Assembly (NCBI GenBank): GCA_016806645.1
Contig: JACSYO010000199.1
Span: 248,001 to 312,000, forward strand
Direction of reading: 5' to 3'
From: Ophiodon elongatus
Taxonomy: Eukaryota > Chordata > Actinopteri > Perciformes > Hexagrammidae
Length of the DNA: 64,000 nucleotides
Below the pieces are notes generated by a model, which was not told where the DNA came from, searched no databases, and was given only the letters and a program-made list of their open reading frames with translations. Positions 45,690 through 58,032 of the stretch are shown piece after piece. The translations under genes and the position numbers were made by a program. The first letter of the stretch is position 1. Every line of letters begins with the position of its first letter.

Positions 45690-47135
45690 AAGTTGTTGCA
45701 TCTCGATACTCTTGATCTAGTCTTGGCATAAAGATTACTGATGTCGAATGTGTAGTCTGTGTTTCTGACCACCAATGCCTTATGCTTCATATGGTGTTGC
45801 CTTGTGTTTCTGGTAACCCACTCCCTAAAACCAGATCCAGAACTTTTAAATCATCCTCTACTGCTCTACTGCAACACTGCCTTTTACACATCCCCACTAG
45901 TTTCTCTGGCTTCCCCTTTTCTACAAGTTGAATGATTGTACTAACACATGTTCCTCCATCGTAGATGAACTCGCTACCGTCAAGACTAAACAATCTAGTT
46001 GCATCGCAATGCTCTGGATAAATTAAAATATTCCGGGGCTGAAGCGGAAATATAGCAAGGTGGTTGTGGATATCATGAAAGCTCACAGTTTACTTAAAAC
46101 TGCTAAGACTTTCAACACAGAGGTTAGAAATTCTAGATCGGCATATTTTGCTACACTAATCGACAACAATCAGACCAATCCTAGAACATTGTGAGCTGTG
46201 TTGATCCCCCTACTGGCAGCATATCAGACTCACTCCTGACAAATGCGAAGAATTTCTTTCCTTCTAGACGATCTCAACCAGAAGAAGTCTAATTCCTCTT
46301 CCAGATTCTCCATTTGCCGTTGAGAAGCCCTGTGCAGTTTCATTTTGCTCATGTTATCCAATTTCTCAATCTACACTGATATGGTAATGAAACCCTCAAG
46401 TTGTCTTTTAGATATTCTTCCTGTAAAATTTCTGAAGGACGTTTTTAACACAGTGACACCCTCTATTCTGAGAATGTTCTGTCGACAGGCTCTGTTCCTA
46501 AATCTTTTAAAACTGCTCTTGTTCAACCACTTTTAAAAAGACTTGATTAATTTGATCTTAATCATTTTAGACCAATTTCTAAGCTCCCATTTTAGCTAAG
46601 GTTTTAGGGAGGGTTGTTGCAGATCAACTAGCAGCTTTTATTCATGCAAACAGTATTTTCGGAAATTCCAATCTGGTTTGAGAAAATTCCATAGTACTGA
46701 AACTGCAATAAGTCATTTAAGACCTTAAGAGTCAGCTGATGCTGACCATAACTCTTATTATTTTTTTGTTCTCTTAGATTTAAGTGATCATATCCTCTTG
46801 GTCCGTCTTCCTCCATGACATATGCCGTTGGATGTCACAAAATTTACTTCAGCTAAATGCTGATACAACACTGATATTGTTCGTAGGTCATGGTGAAATC
46901 ACCGATATATCAAACAGTCTTTGTCCTCTGTCCCATTCATTAATTCCGCATTGCAGAAATCTTGGTGTCATTTATGATCAAAACCTCGACTTTAATTGAA
47001 TCAATCAAAAAATTAAATCTATGGTTCATCTCAGAAACATTTCAAGTATTAGAAAATGTCTTCCAAAAATCTGTAAACCACCATCCATGCCTTCATAATT
47101 AGTCGATCAGATTACTGTAACTCCTTGATCCCTGG
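45690..47135 (+). pseudogene. L2-like LINE ORF2 fossil, heavily decayed
   Basis: Endonuclease remains: LDLVLAYGISITDVECVV, then VSDHQC with the catalytic SDH at 45764-45772. RT remains: KFHSTETA near 46690-46710, then FFVLLDLSDHILLVRL near 46760-46810, where the AAFDTVD part of motif A is deleted. Later come MSQNLLQLNADTT, RNLGVIYDQNLDFN (to 46999) and LRNISSIRKCLP. Stops and frameshifts occur throughout, and the copy stops near 47135 without a recognisable 3' tail. Confidence 0.75.
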
Positions 47136-47862
47136 CATCAGCAATAAATAAATATAAGCATGTAAGTATATAAATATTACTGATTTATAGGATCGATTGT
47201 TTTTGGAGCTTTCCATCCCATTCTCGGAATTAAGAGCTAGAATATTTTGGTCTCTGTTTCATCAATTTAGAACATTCTTTTTCAATCAGTCTCTTGTGAG
47301 TCCACCAACTTCATAGAAGAGCTATACCACTGTTTGAGTACATCTCAAAGAACTGAACCCCACAATGACAAAAGACAATAAAATCAAACATTTTCCAACT
47401 TTCCAATTTTGGTTTGACCAATTTAACGAAAGACAAAAGAAAAACAATAAATTCAGCATCCATCCATCCATTATTTATTAAGCCATTAATCCTATTCATG
47501 AAAATGGAAAGCTCAAAAAACTGTCTTAAAAATGTCAAATTTCCTACCAATATACCCTTCACTGCTCTCTCATTATGCTCGCTCTGATTTCTTCTACCTC
47601 ACCACTCCCCTGCTCTCTGGTGTCTGCCCTCCCCCGCCTCTGTTTTATCTCTTCTCATCTCTTCATCATTTACCTGCTTCCATCCCTGTCTCTCCCCAAG
47701 CGGGTGAGGAAATCAATCACTGATTTGTCGATTCTCACTGCAGCACCTCACACCCAGACAGGAGTTCTTAGCATCGACCAGCTCCTCCCTGCCAAGATTC
47801 AAAGGTTTGTAGGAAGACCGGGTGGAGAGAGTGTAAGTTAGTGTGTTATGATTGTTCACATA
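47136..47862. other. intronic sequence with a short ATCC run
   Basis: CATCCATCCATCCATTATTT at 47457-47476 resembles the (ATCC)n end of fish LINE or repeat tails in minus orientation, but nothing convincing follows. The Ser/Leu/Pro-rich frames at 47532-47841 are unassigned. Confidence 0.35.
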
Positions 47863-47893
47863 TGTGTGTGTGTGTGTGCGTGTTTGTGTGTGT
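47863..47893. repeat. (TG)n microsatellite
   Basis: About 15 units with GCG and TTT interruptions. Confidence 0.93.
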
Positions 47894-48014
47894 CATTTCA
47901 AATAGGAGTTCAAACAATGGGGGAAGACAAGCATGTTCCTCCCTCTTTCCCTAAGGATAGACTCCTGTCTCATAGCTATTCTTTCTTTCTCTCTCTCTCT
48001 TTGTTTCCCCCCCC

Positions 48015-48058
48015 ACACACACACACACACACACGCACACACACACACACACACACAC
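48015..48058. repeat. (CA)n microsatellite
   Basis: CA array after a C8 run, with one GCA interruption. Confidence 0.95.
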
Positions 48059-49064
48059 TATTTTTGTTGCCTGTGTTATTATTTAGTAAGCCCTTGTGTC
48101 TATGGAGACTTCTAATGATAGGCCTGGGTTAGTTGTGCTGCTGTTATTTAAATTTTACAGGATGCTCACACACACTCACACATGCACACAAACACAGCCC
48201 CATCATTGTCCTGTCACAGCCGCAAGCTATTTTTGGAAACCTTTCCCACAGCCCTCAGTGCAAGTGCCTTCCCTGCCTCTCTTCCCAAAGCACCTGTCAA
48301 CCCTCTGTCGCCTTCTGTCACCATGCCAGCCAATCAGAGCCCTCTCTGAGCAGCTCTCACAGGAAGTAAAGCTGACAGCCCACCAATCAACTAATAACTA
48401 CTCTCTGCAGCAAGACGTTGACAAGGCTCATCATGGATATGGATGCAGTACTTATGATCATTTATGGTATAATTACAGCTTGATTACATGAAAACACTTT
48501 GCTGTGATATGAAACAGGCTAGTTGGCGAGTTATACGCACATCAGAATGAGAAAAAAACTGGATTCTTAGATGCATTGTGATTGTGCTTTATGTGTAGAT
48601 TTTTTTTGTAATGAGGAAGACGCACTAAGCAACTCTGTTACATTACTGTAAATAATTAAATACAGCAAGAGATTGTTTAAACCAACTAGACTGTGACTGT
48701 GACTGTTTTTACTGGCGAAGCTTCCATGCAAAGCAACTCAAGGATGGCAGCCGCCGTCAACTCTCGAATCCTCTGTTGCCCATCTTTCCCCCACTCCGCT
48801 GAGCTTTGTGTGTGGGAGCAGGGACTGAGCCCCATCCGGCGAAGAAACACCACAACCATAAAAGACAGCAAAAACAGTATTTCAGCACAGTGTGAGATTA
48901 TTTTGCATTTTTCTGTCATGTATGGTGCGGTATTTCACAAAAGCCCTACTCGCAAAAAACAATCAATAAATAAAAAGACAATGTAATCTGTGCAAAAGAT
49001 GAACAGATAATGAAAATACACACTCAATGTAATGCAGTCAGGTAACTCAGGCATTTGGCCCCTT
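48059..49064. other. intronic sequence, nothing firmly recognised
   Basis: 48220-48420 and 48700-48860 are GC-richer. I could not match their open frames to a protein family. Confidence 0.4.
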
Positions 49065-49081
49065 GGGGAGGGGGGGGGGGG
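49065..49081 (+). repeat. poly(G) tract, G4-capable
   Basis: GGGG, A, then G12. Confidence 0.9.
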
Positions 49082-52000
49082 TGTAACCTGCAGCCAATAA
49101 GCAGGGTGCACAGCCTGTTTTCATTCAAAGGACAAACACTGACACTTTGTCATAGTGTACCAAGGCTCACAGGCCTCATAGGCCTGATACAGACGACCAC
49201 AGCAGGATGACGCGACCTTGGGCTGTATTCATTTAAAATCCGGCACCTTCCCGCAGGTTTGTGAGAAAGTGTAAAATAACATTTCATTCTACTGACTTGT
49301 GCTTGACCTGCACTCTCTCACTTTCTCACTAATTTAGCTAGAGAGGAGGAGCACATTTTGAATGCTGTGTTTACAAACAGCAACCAACAATAAGCCATCT
49401 TTTCCAGTATCTTCTCTACAGAGCTATACATCACAGATAATGAATCAAGACAAACTCTTTTACCTTGTTTTGCCCTATGGAAGATTGGAGCAAATGTCTA
49501 GTAATGAAGACCAAGCTGTCCTGTGACATAAGTTGATAGACCGAGTGCTAGAGGGTGAACTTTGAATTTTGCCTCACAAATCAAAACTCTCTTTTACTGC
49601 CTACTGGGAATAAGTTTGGTTGATTGAATGCTAAAATACACTGACACTTGAACACAGCACCTTCCTGCAGATCTGTAATTGCCCGTGCTTCCGCAGAAAG
49701 GACACTTGTAATCATCATGGCAGCCTCACCAGTGCAAACCACAACGAAACAATTCATAAACGCATTAAATGGAAGAGGAATGAGGGGAAATTGAGGTTGG
49801 GGTGGAAGAGAGGACAGAAACAGACCGGAATGAAAATGCAAAAGTTCAGAATTGGATGACAAAGACAATCCTGTAGGAAAATGTTGAATAATGAAAACTT
49901 TTTTATGAATCTGCCCTTCTTTAGAGACGTCTGCTCACTTCAGGCCCCTTCAAAGAGCCCTCTTGCTTCCTGTTCTAAAAAACATTAACTCTAACCCTGA
50001 ACATGGACAGCATCCACTCAGATAGGGCTTTTATTCTTTTGCTGTCTCCACAACAGAAAAAGCCAAATGGAGAAACTGTTTGTTGCTGAAGTTGTTTTTT
50101 CCGTGTAAATCATTAACTGGCTTTTTGAATCAAAGAAGCTCGCCGGGCGGTGTCTGCTATATGCTGCTATGACGGGCTTCACTTCTGCGATCATCATCTG
50201 GCTAAAGACATTGTACTTGACAACATTATAGGAGAGGATACAGGAGAGTTGCTTTGACTGTGGCACAAGGGTCCACTAGGGTCCACGTGACGTCAATTCA
50301 GTAATCAGAGTTACGAGTAGGCTCTTTGCATCTCAAACCGGCTATTTATCTACCACATGTATGGAATGCGTCCTCCAAACGGACAATATAAACAGAACTA
50401 CTATATAAACCAGCTGTCCATGTGCGCTAAAATGGTCAGTGAGAAATAAATTATTCTAAATACTCCCAGAAGGCACTACAGTAATATTTTCTGCACAGCA
50501 TGCATTGCCTTGAATTCACTCAAAACGCAAAAACTAAGTTTAAAAGTTAAAGGAAAAATAACTTTGCATATAGGAAACAGGTGAAAGCATGTTTATCACA
50601 GATGATACACACAAGTTAGGAGCATTCATATCGTTATGTAACAAGTCAACCCAGAATTTGAACCCAGGGATAAAATGTTCAGTAGTAGGCCAAAGTTAAA
50701 ATAGCAGTAAGTAAACTGTGAAGTGGGAGTATAACCGAGGCTTAAGGCAGGGAGTTGTTAAACTAGAACAACGGTGTCATAGCATCAATGCACAATAATT
50801 AGTCAGATGGGTAGCACAACTTGCTTTACCCAATGTGAAAAATATATCTTCCAAGTATGAAGGCAAGCATCCTCCCTTTGGTGCACATGGTGAAATAACG
50901 ATGCAAAACATATAGATAGTAGCACAAATACATAATAAAAAGCAAAAGAGCGATGCTAGCCTACCCTACAACGGTGGTGATATGTTGTCAAGATACTGTT
51001 GTCATAGAAACAATAAATAAGCTCTCAGGGCGCTTTCTAGATGAAATGCTGGGATGAAGCCTTACCCAGCGCCCTGCGGCTGCTTTTCTGCCAGAAAAAG
51101 GTGCTATGTGGACAAAGGCCAAGGATGCCAAGGGATGATGGTGAAAAGTGGTCATTACTAGTGGCATGAAAGACCTATTTTCTCTCCCAATTTTTAGCTT
51201 AGTACCAGAAAGGAGATTAGACTTTCCCATACATTTCAAAAGAAAACCCAGTTTCAACCACAGTGATGTCATCTACACTATGCCAAATAAAAGCTGATGA
51301 GCTGATTGGATGAAACCTAAAGAAAAAGTCAAAGAGAAATGGACAGAGCGAGGGGGAAAAAGAAAAAGAGAAAAATTAAGAGTAAAGAGATGAGGCAGAG
51401 AAGGAGGAAGAGTGAATTGAAAATATCTGCAATGAGCGCCATGTAATTACAGTGCTGTTTCATTATTAATCGTTCCCAGTGCAGATAGGACTTGCATGAG
51501 AGTTGTATACATAATTAATAATGAGGACTGCAGCATCCTTTTCTTTCTATTCAATCATGGATGGGTGGATGACAGAGAAAGGGTGATGGTTGAAGAAAAA
51601 TGATTCAAATGAACCACAATACACTGTATTTCATTTATAGTGTTGATTTTGAATGATTTTTGCTTAAATAATGTGCTTTGAATTAGAATCAAATATTAAA
51701 TTAAATTGTTGTTGCCTAAATAGTTTCCTATAGCATCATGAATAATCCAGCAAAGGCATCGGATGAATTGAACCCTATTTATTTTCTCAGTGGTTGCCTG
51801 TAGGTTGTGAACAGACTATTCAATATAATTCACTAAAGTGATATTATTGCACTATTGAATGTATTTAAACAGGTGCCCTCTTCCCTGTGTCAAAAATGAA
51901 TGTGTGAATAAGAGTCAGTGTACTATAACTTCATCACCTCAAAAGACGTGTATTCATACAGTATTTTATTCATTTTATCTGGCTTGCAGCGTGCGAGTGC

Positions 52001-54435
52001 CATCATGGACATCCAGATGCACACACGTGCACAAGCTGCTATTCTCTTTCTTGGTGTCCCCTGACCTCATCTTGTCTGAGCCATCCAGATGGAGGTGCAG
52101 AGAGGATTAGAGCAGAGTGAAAGGCCAGAGGGAAGCCGCAGCTTACATCCACACCAACACAACACTGCTGCCTTTAACACAGGCTTCATAACCTACTGTA
52201 GTCCTCGTGTTGGTATTATTAGGGGACAGGCTGTAGCAGATGAACACAGAAAAAACTGCTTGCTGTTTAACTGAATATCGTATTGATCCCCATGAAAAAT
52301 CTCTTTCACTTTTGCTGCCACTACAGGAGGGTCAAAGCTGTTGTCAGAGACACAATGGCATCCCTTGGAGCTGGTAAAGTTAGCCTTTTCTTTAAAGATG
52401 TCTGATCATTAGCCATGAACCATTGATACCAAGATTAATAAAACAATTTCTTGAAGTAAGACTATGTAATGCTTGCTTGACGGCTGGATTCAGGAGATCA
52501 TGGGATCGCAAGATGACACAAAAATGCATCTTGTCAGGCTTCAAGCAATGCGTTTGTATCTGAACCACAGTGCCATGTGAGGAACTACTCGCAGCTACAG
52601 GCGTGATTTAGGTGTGTGTAAGGGAGCGAGTATTTCTCAGAGAAAAGAACGGCACGGCAGGCTTTTCTCAAACTTCTTACACAACAGCGATTGAAAACTC
52701 TTGAATATTTAAGGAAGGAGGAAATCTTAACAGTATTGTTTCTAATACACATTGACTAAACTGCATTTCAAATTAAACAATAATTTCCCGTAATTAAGTG
52801 AAAGTCAATATGAGTCTGAAATATCTGGGAGTTCAGTCTTCTTCTCCTGGTACCTCAACAACCAAAAAACAGTTTGTCTTACCGTCAGGCTTCCACATAA
52901 ACACTGCTCGACACTGATGACACTGCACATGGTCTCTGTGCACCACATTCTAACTAGTTATTAAAGAGCACTACATGAAATAAGACTGAGGTAAAGACTG
53001 CTTCGTTGATGCTTTACTGTTGCAGGCATGAATATGTATAAAGTATGTATAAATGCTGAGTTGCTATATGGAGAGGGATATGTGACCCTCGGGGAATACA
53101 GCTTGGTATCTGGGTTGATAAGGCTGTAGTTTGGCCTGCAGCCTACGAAGTGAAAGCTCTCCCAGTGAGCAGTTGAGGAAAGCGAGAAAACCAGGGATTG
53201 GGTGGAAACGGGCAGTGAAGAGTATTATTATAAATTTAAGACAATGTGATTATTAATAAAATGCATTCAGTATAATACTCCATTGCACCGCTATAATTTT
53301 GAAACTATGTAATTGCTACGTTTGTCACACATGACAACAAAAACAAAGCCATCTCCCCCTAAAGAAATGGTTTGAAGTAAACAGATCCTGTAAAATACAT
53401 TAAATTCTGCACTCCTCGGCACAACTAGGAAACCATGATGGACTTGACTGAGACCAACAGTCACGTGACAAAAATATAATAAACCTTCGACTGAACTGCA
53501 GGCTGCTGAACAGAGGTTGTAAGTAGAGGTTTTAAAAAATTAAATAGTTCAATATGTATACAGAACGTAGAGCCTCCATTTCTTTTCTAACATTGGTAAC
53601 ACATGTGGACACTTGGGAAAATGGGGATATATGGATTCCAGTGTTTTCCAATTTTGTAAAATAAATCATTAAAGAAATTCAACTTGCGTTTTTTTGTTGA
53701 ACTGCACAAAAGACATTTTTGAGTTGTCCCACATCTATTCATGATTGTGCTGTTTCCATTAAGGTGCATGACTTATATATTGCACTGAAAATCAAGGCCA
53801 CAGAGAGAAAAATGAAACTGGAGCAAAAAAACACCCTGAAACTGTATGGGTTTCAGTGGGTTAAGAAAAAGGGGCATGAACTACTACAGATACCCACAGA
53901 ATGATTTTAAAAGGATCTTTATGGATTTTTATGTTGTCAGCAACATTTACTCGGGGGAGTGATGAGGTTTTTGTTGATAAAATGTCATAAACGTCACTCC
54001 AGTCTGAAGATATTATTACCTAATCAAGCATTTGTCACATTAATAGCCTTTATTCAATATTTTACCCATTTACAGGACATTATATCCCACTTAGAGGCAC
54101 CATTACATCTACAGCTCCTACATGAAGTCAGTTAGACACATGTGCTCTTATAATCAATCTCTATCTCCCCTTAATCATACACACACACACACTGTACACC
54201 TCATTCTCCACCACCACCCTTCTCCTTTCATGTGGAGCTAATTAAGTAACAGTGTTGCTGTTAATTAATTACTAGCCCACGTTCAAGGCCCCCCGCTCGT
54301 TTTAGCAAATTAACAACGTCCTCATTATTGTTGCTGTCTAAGGAGCGCCCTGGGTTTAGGCAAAGTGTGTGTGGGTTGCATCTGTGTGTGTGCATGTTGC
54401 AGGTGTGCTGGTATTGTCAAAAAGCAAAAGTATAA
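49082..54435. other. long mostly unique intronic stretch
   Basis: No transposon or exon is recognised over about 5 kb, which is unusual for this window. TAATTA sites at 51444-51449 and 51512-51517 and a cluster at 54239-54271 mark candidate conserved enhancers. Short CA run at 54179-54192. Confidence 0.4.
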
Positions 54436-54701
54436 GTAAATGGACTGTACTTGTATAGCTCTTTTCTAGTCTTCCGACCACTCAAAGCTCTTTAACACTA
54501 CATGACATCATTCACCCATTCACACCCATTCATACACTGATGGGAGGAGCTACCATGCAAGGTGCCACCTGTGAATCAGGACTAACTCATTTGAGGTTAC
54601 GTTTCTTGCCCAAGGATACATCAATATGGACTGGAGGAACCGGGGATCGACCGGTGATCTACTGATTGGTAGACGACCCAATCTACCCCTGAGCCACAGC
54701 C
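54436..54701 (-). mobile_element. tRNA-derived SINE with L2-like tail, copy 6 (complete)
   Basis: Plus-strand landmarks from tail to head: TAAATGGACTGTACTTGTAT, AGCTCTTTTCTAGTCTTCCG, ACCACTCAAAGCTCTTTAAC, CATGACATCATTCACCC, CTACCATGCAAGGTGCCACC, TCTTGCCCAAGGATACATCA, CGGGGATCGACCGG (worn B box), CCCCTGAGCCACAGCC (A box complement). It preserves the full tail including the terminal CCATTTA. Confidence 0.88.
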
Positions 54702-54779
54702 AAGTACAAAAAAACGGAAGACTGAATTGAAGATTTTAAACTTTTTTCATATACTTGAATCTAACTCCAAAGAAAAAAC

Positions 54780-54910
54780 AATGCCTTCGCTCCAGCTGTC
54801 ACGGAGGCATAAAAGAAAGATCTTGAGTCTAAATATTACTTTTATGATGTGTCTATGTCTCTGACCCCAGTGTGGTGCACTTTAACCACTCGGCTACCGG
54901 GCCACGTGCC
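54780..54910 (-). mobile_element. tRNA-derived SINE fragment, second family
   Basis: The minus strand from 54905 reads CACGTGGCCCGGTAGCCGAG, TGGTTAAAGTGCACCACAC, CTGGGGTCAGAGACA. GTAGCCGAGTGGTTAA is a tRNA-Ser/Leu-type A-box head. It later continues GCCTCCGTGACAGCTGGAGC, GAAGGCATTG, a body motif seen in fish repeats. Confidence 0.55.
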
Positions 54911-55638
54911 TCCAGTGTATTTTTTACTGACTTGTGTTGGTCTTAGCCACTGCTGGATGTCAACTTGATTTTTCCAACCGATCTAAACTAAGTAGGACAA
55001 ATGTTTTATTAATGTGTGTTTCCAGCTCATGTAATGGGTCATAATGTAATGAGCTTCAATGCTGAAGGGTTTAACCCAGAGCTCTGAAGACAGATCTACA
55101 TCTTTTCACAAAAGATGTGTTTACTGTTGGCTTCTGTTTGCTCTCATCTCAGACTTGACATTAAGTCTCAGCAAACTCACTGCACCCATCTCTGCACACT
55201 GCCCTCAACCATTTATGTGAACATACCACCGCTCTTTTGTCCTTATAATAGTTGCTATTGCAGGCTGTGGACAAATATACAAAACGCATACTGGAAAGCC
55301 ATCACGAAGGACTGCATAAAATGATATAAACCCTCAGGTTTAGTTTTTAGACTGCACCCTTTAGAAGCAGATAAAGAAATATCAAGATTTTGCTCTAGTA
55401 CAACATATTATTATTCTGTGTGACCAGCAACTGATTTGAGGATGCAGGGTCACATCAGGACCAATCACCAACACAGAACCGTGTGCAGACGGGCACATGC
55501 CAGGTCTACGGACAAGATGCAATTACAGAGGTTTGAAGTGGGGTTCACAAGAGTTCAGCCAAAAGGCAGGCAGTGGATTTTAGTCTCGGTCTCCTTTGGT
55601 CCTGTTTTGAACGCAAACTCACCTCGTTTTGGAATTGA
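54911..55638. other. intronic sequence, nothing recognised
   Basis: No structure seen apart from the hairpin immediately to its right. Confidence 0.4.
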
Positions 55639-55674
55639 TTTAAGAATGCTGGTGTGGATACCAGCATTCTTAAA
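55639..55674. repeat. 15-bp perfect inverted repeat
   Basis: TTTAAGAATGCTGGT, GTGGAT, ACCAGCATTCTTAAA. Confidence 0.95.
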
Positions 55675-55710
55675 GTACCGAAAAAGTGTCCTGATTGGGA
55701 AATAAACAAG

Positions 55711-55713
55711 TGA

Positions 55714-55752
<39 letters not shown>
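55711..55752. repeat. (TG)n microsatellite
   Basis: Two TGAG units, then about 16 perfect TG units. Confidence 0.95.
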
Positions 55753-55756
<4 letters not shown>

Positions 55757-57703
55757 TAAAAAACAATGTGTCTGAAATGCTTGAGAGTCCAAGAAAATCC
55801 ACTTCAAATGCCATATTTCTAATGCACGACAAGTTATCATGCTAAGTTGTCAGAGTCACTTCAAACTTCTCATATTTCACTCTAAACCCAACCTTTTCTC
55901 AAACGCGAACAAGTTCTGTAATTTATATAAAAAAATGTTTTGCTGCAGCACTGACAGATTAATGCAGACATGACTAATGTTCCACCAAACATCCATCACT
56001 CTTCTGTCGGCTCTTCTGATGCCTTAACGAGCACGATGTCCTTGTCACCCTGCAGCTTCCCTTCCCTCGCTCATTGTCACTCGCATGCACAAATCACATG
56101 GTATTTCCATATATATGAATATCAACGTATTTTGCTGGTGTAGTCTTCACTTAGGTGGGGGCAACGACCATGTGCTTCGCTGTGTTAATGCTGTGGCAAA
56201 AGTCCAACAGTGTCATCAATGTTACCTTAATGTTTTGATTTTACATGAACCTGCCTGAGGACAGAGAATGCAGCCAAAGGAAGAATGTATTCTTGCTTTC
56301 TCTATAACTGTTGGCTGTTGTGTGGCAGCAACATCCATTCATTTCTCAGGGTCATTGCTCTTTAGCAGCAGCCCTCCCAGTCCTGACATCCGTGATTCAT
56401 TACAGTGGAAAGCATAATTGCCGGTGACATCCGGTTATTTGTCAGGAGCATCAAGAAGATCACTACTAGGATCATTATTCTTTTCCCATGATTTAGCAGT
56501 AACCCTCAGCACTTGATACAACGATGAAGAGAGAATATTATATTGGTTTATTCATGGCGACAGTGAGATTCAATCACAGAGCAGCAGAGGTGCGTGTAAA
56601 CAGATTAACCTGAATAAACCTTATCAGAGTTATGGCGCAATGTCGGGTTCCTTCATGCATGTAAACATAGCCGGTGTTAACAATGAACCCTGAAAGAGGA
56701 GAAGATGTTTTGAAACAGCCAACACTTCACATGTTACTTTAAAAACTCACTTTTTTCTATTTATTTTGACTGATCAGGCTCATTCTGACTCATGATCGAG
56801 TCCATTTATCCCTCAGTCGTGTCTGACTGATGGCACTATATTCCAGCAGTTCAGAAATATTTAAGGTAGCTAAAACCCTAATAAACGTCATCTGGTTGTC
56901 ATAGTAGTGTTGCATTGATGGGACTTTAAGGTTTTATTTTCCACCCCAGGGCGCTGTGACATGGTAGCAAAGTAGAGCAGTGTTTTTCTTTACAGAGAAT
57001 GAAACAGATGTTTTATATTTTTATTGCTCATAACATTTTTATGTACCCTGCTGCACTGACATTTTGAGTTTGCTACAATGCACACTGTTCCCCTTAAATG
57101 GGTATATGCATTTCATTAGCTTTAGCAGTGTGTGTGTGTCTGTGTTTATGTGTGTGCACGAGATTATACGACAGTGATACATTCTGCTGCTTTTTAGACA
57201 TTTTAGACTTCAGAGAGGTCAGTCAATGATGACATTCTGTATCAAGAGGCACACAGATGCACTAATGCTTCCTGCAACATACTGTATTCCTGCATCGCAG
57301 GAACCAGCGTTGGGATCAGGACACCATCGCTTTGGAATAAGGCGCAAGGGGGCCCTTGCAGCTGATAGAAATAACTCTTTATCCCGACCCAAATTAACTG
57401 CAACAACAATAGAGAGAGGAGAGAGAGGGTAAGGGGGGTATTAAGGGGGAAAGAGTGAAAAACTATTAGAGGTTCACTGAGTGTCGTTTTCATCGGAGCA
57501 GTAAATAAACGCTGTGGGGTAAAGACTCGACTCCCAGGTTGCCACCCGCAATTATGCCTCCATCGCTTGTTTGTGCCTCTGTGCCACGGTACTAAATTAA
57601 AACATAAAGACCCAGGGAAAAAGGGTACAGAAGGGAACGAGGGTAGGGCAGACTATGTATTAAGTTACACGAGAGCTAGTGAGTTTTACTAAGCTCACTA
57701 AGT
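55753..57703. other. intronic sequence, nothing firmly recognised
   Basis: 56580-56680 (CGTGTAAACAGATTAACCTG, GGGTTCCTTCATGCATGT) resembles an interspersed fish repeat, but I could not bound it. No exon recognised. Confidence 0.4.

Positions 57704-57737
<34 letters not shown>
57704..57737. repeat. (GT)17 microsatellite
   Basis: Perfect GT run. Confidence 0.96.
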
Positions 57738-57738
<1 letters not shown>

Positions 57739-57947
57739 ACGCGTGTGTGCTCGTTTCGGGAGTCCCAGATTGTGTTTGTGTGCCCAATGCTGTTTGCGGA
57801 GGGGCCACATCAGAGTCAAACCCAGAAGTAAAATATAAACAAACATTCCTATACAGCACAAAAAGTCACATCCTCACGTTAACAAGCACAGAACACATTG
57901 ATACATCTTCTTCTCTCTCTTAAAAGCAGCTACTGTGAATTTCACAA

Positions 57948-57948
<1 letters not shown>

Positions 57949-58028
<80 letters not shown>
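57949..58028. repeat. (CA)40 microsatellite
   Basis: Perfect CA run of about 80 bases, the longest uninterrupted array in the window. Confidence 0.97.

Positions 58029-58032
<4 letters not shown>

Noticed and set aside
45787..46086. 99-residue minus open frame
   Set aside because: Antisense shadow of the L2-like endonuclease remnant on the plus strand.
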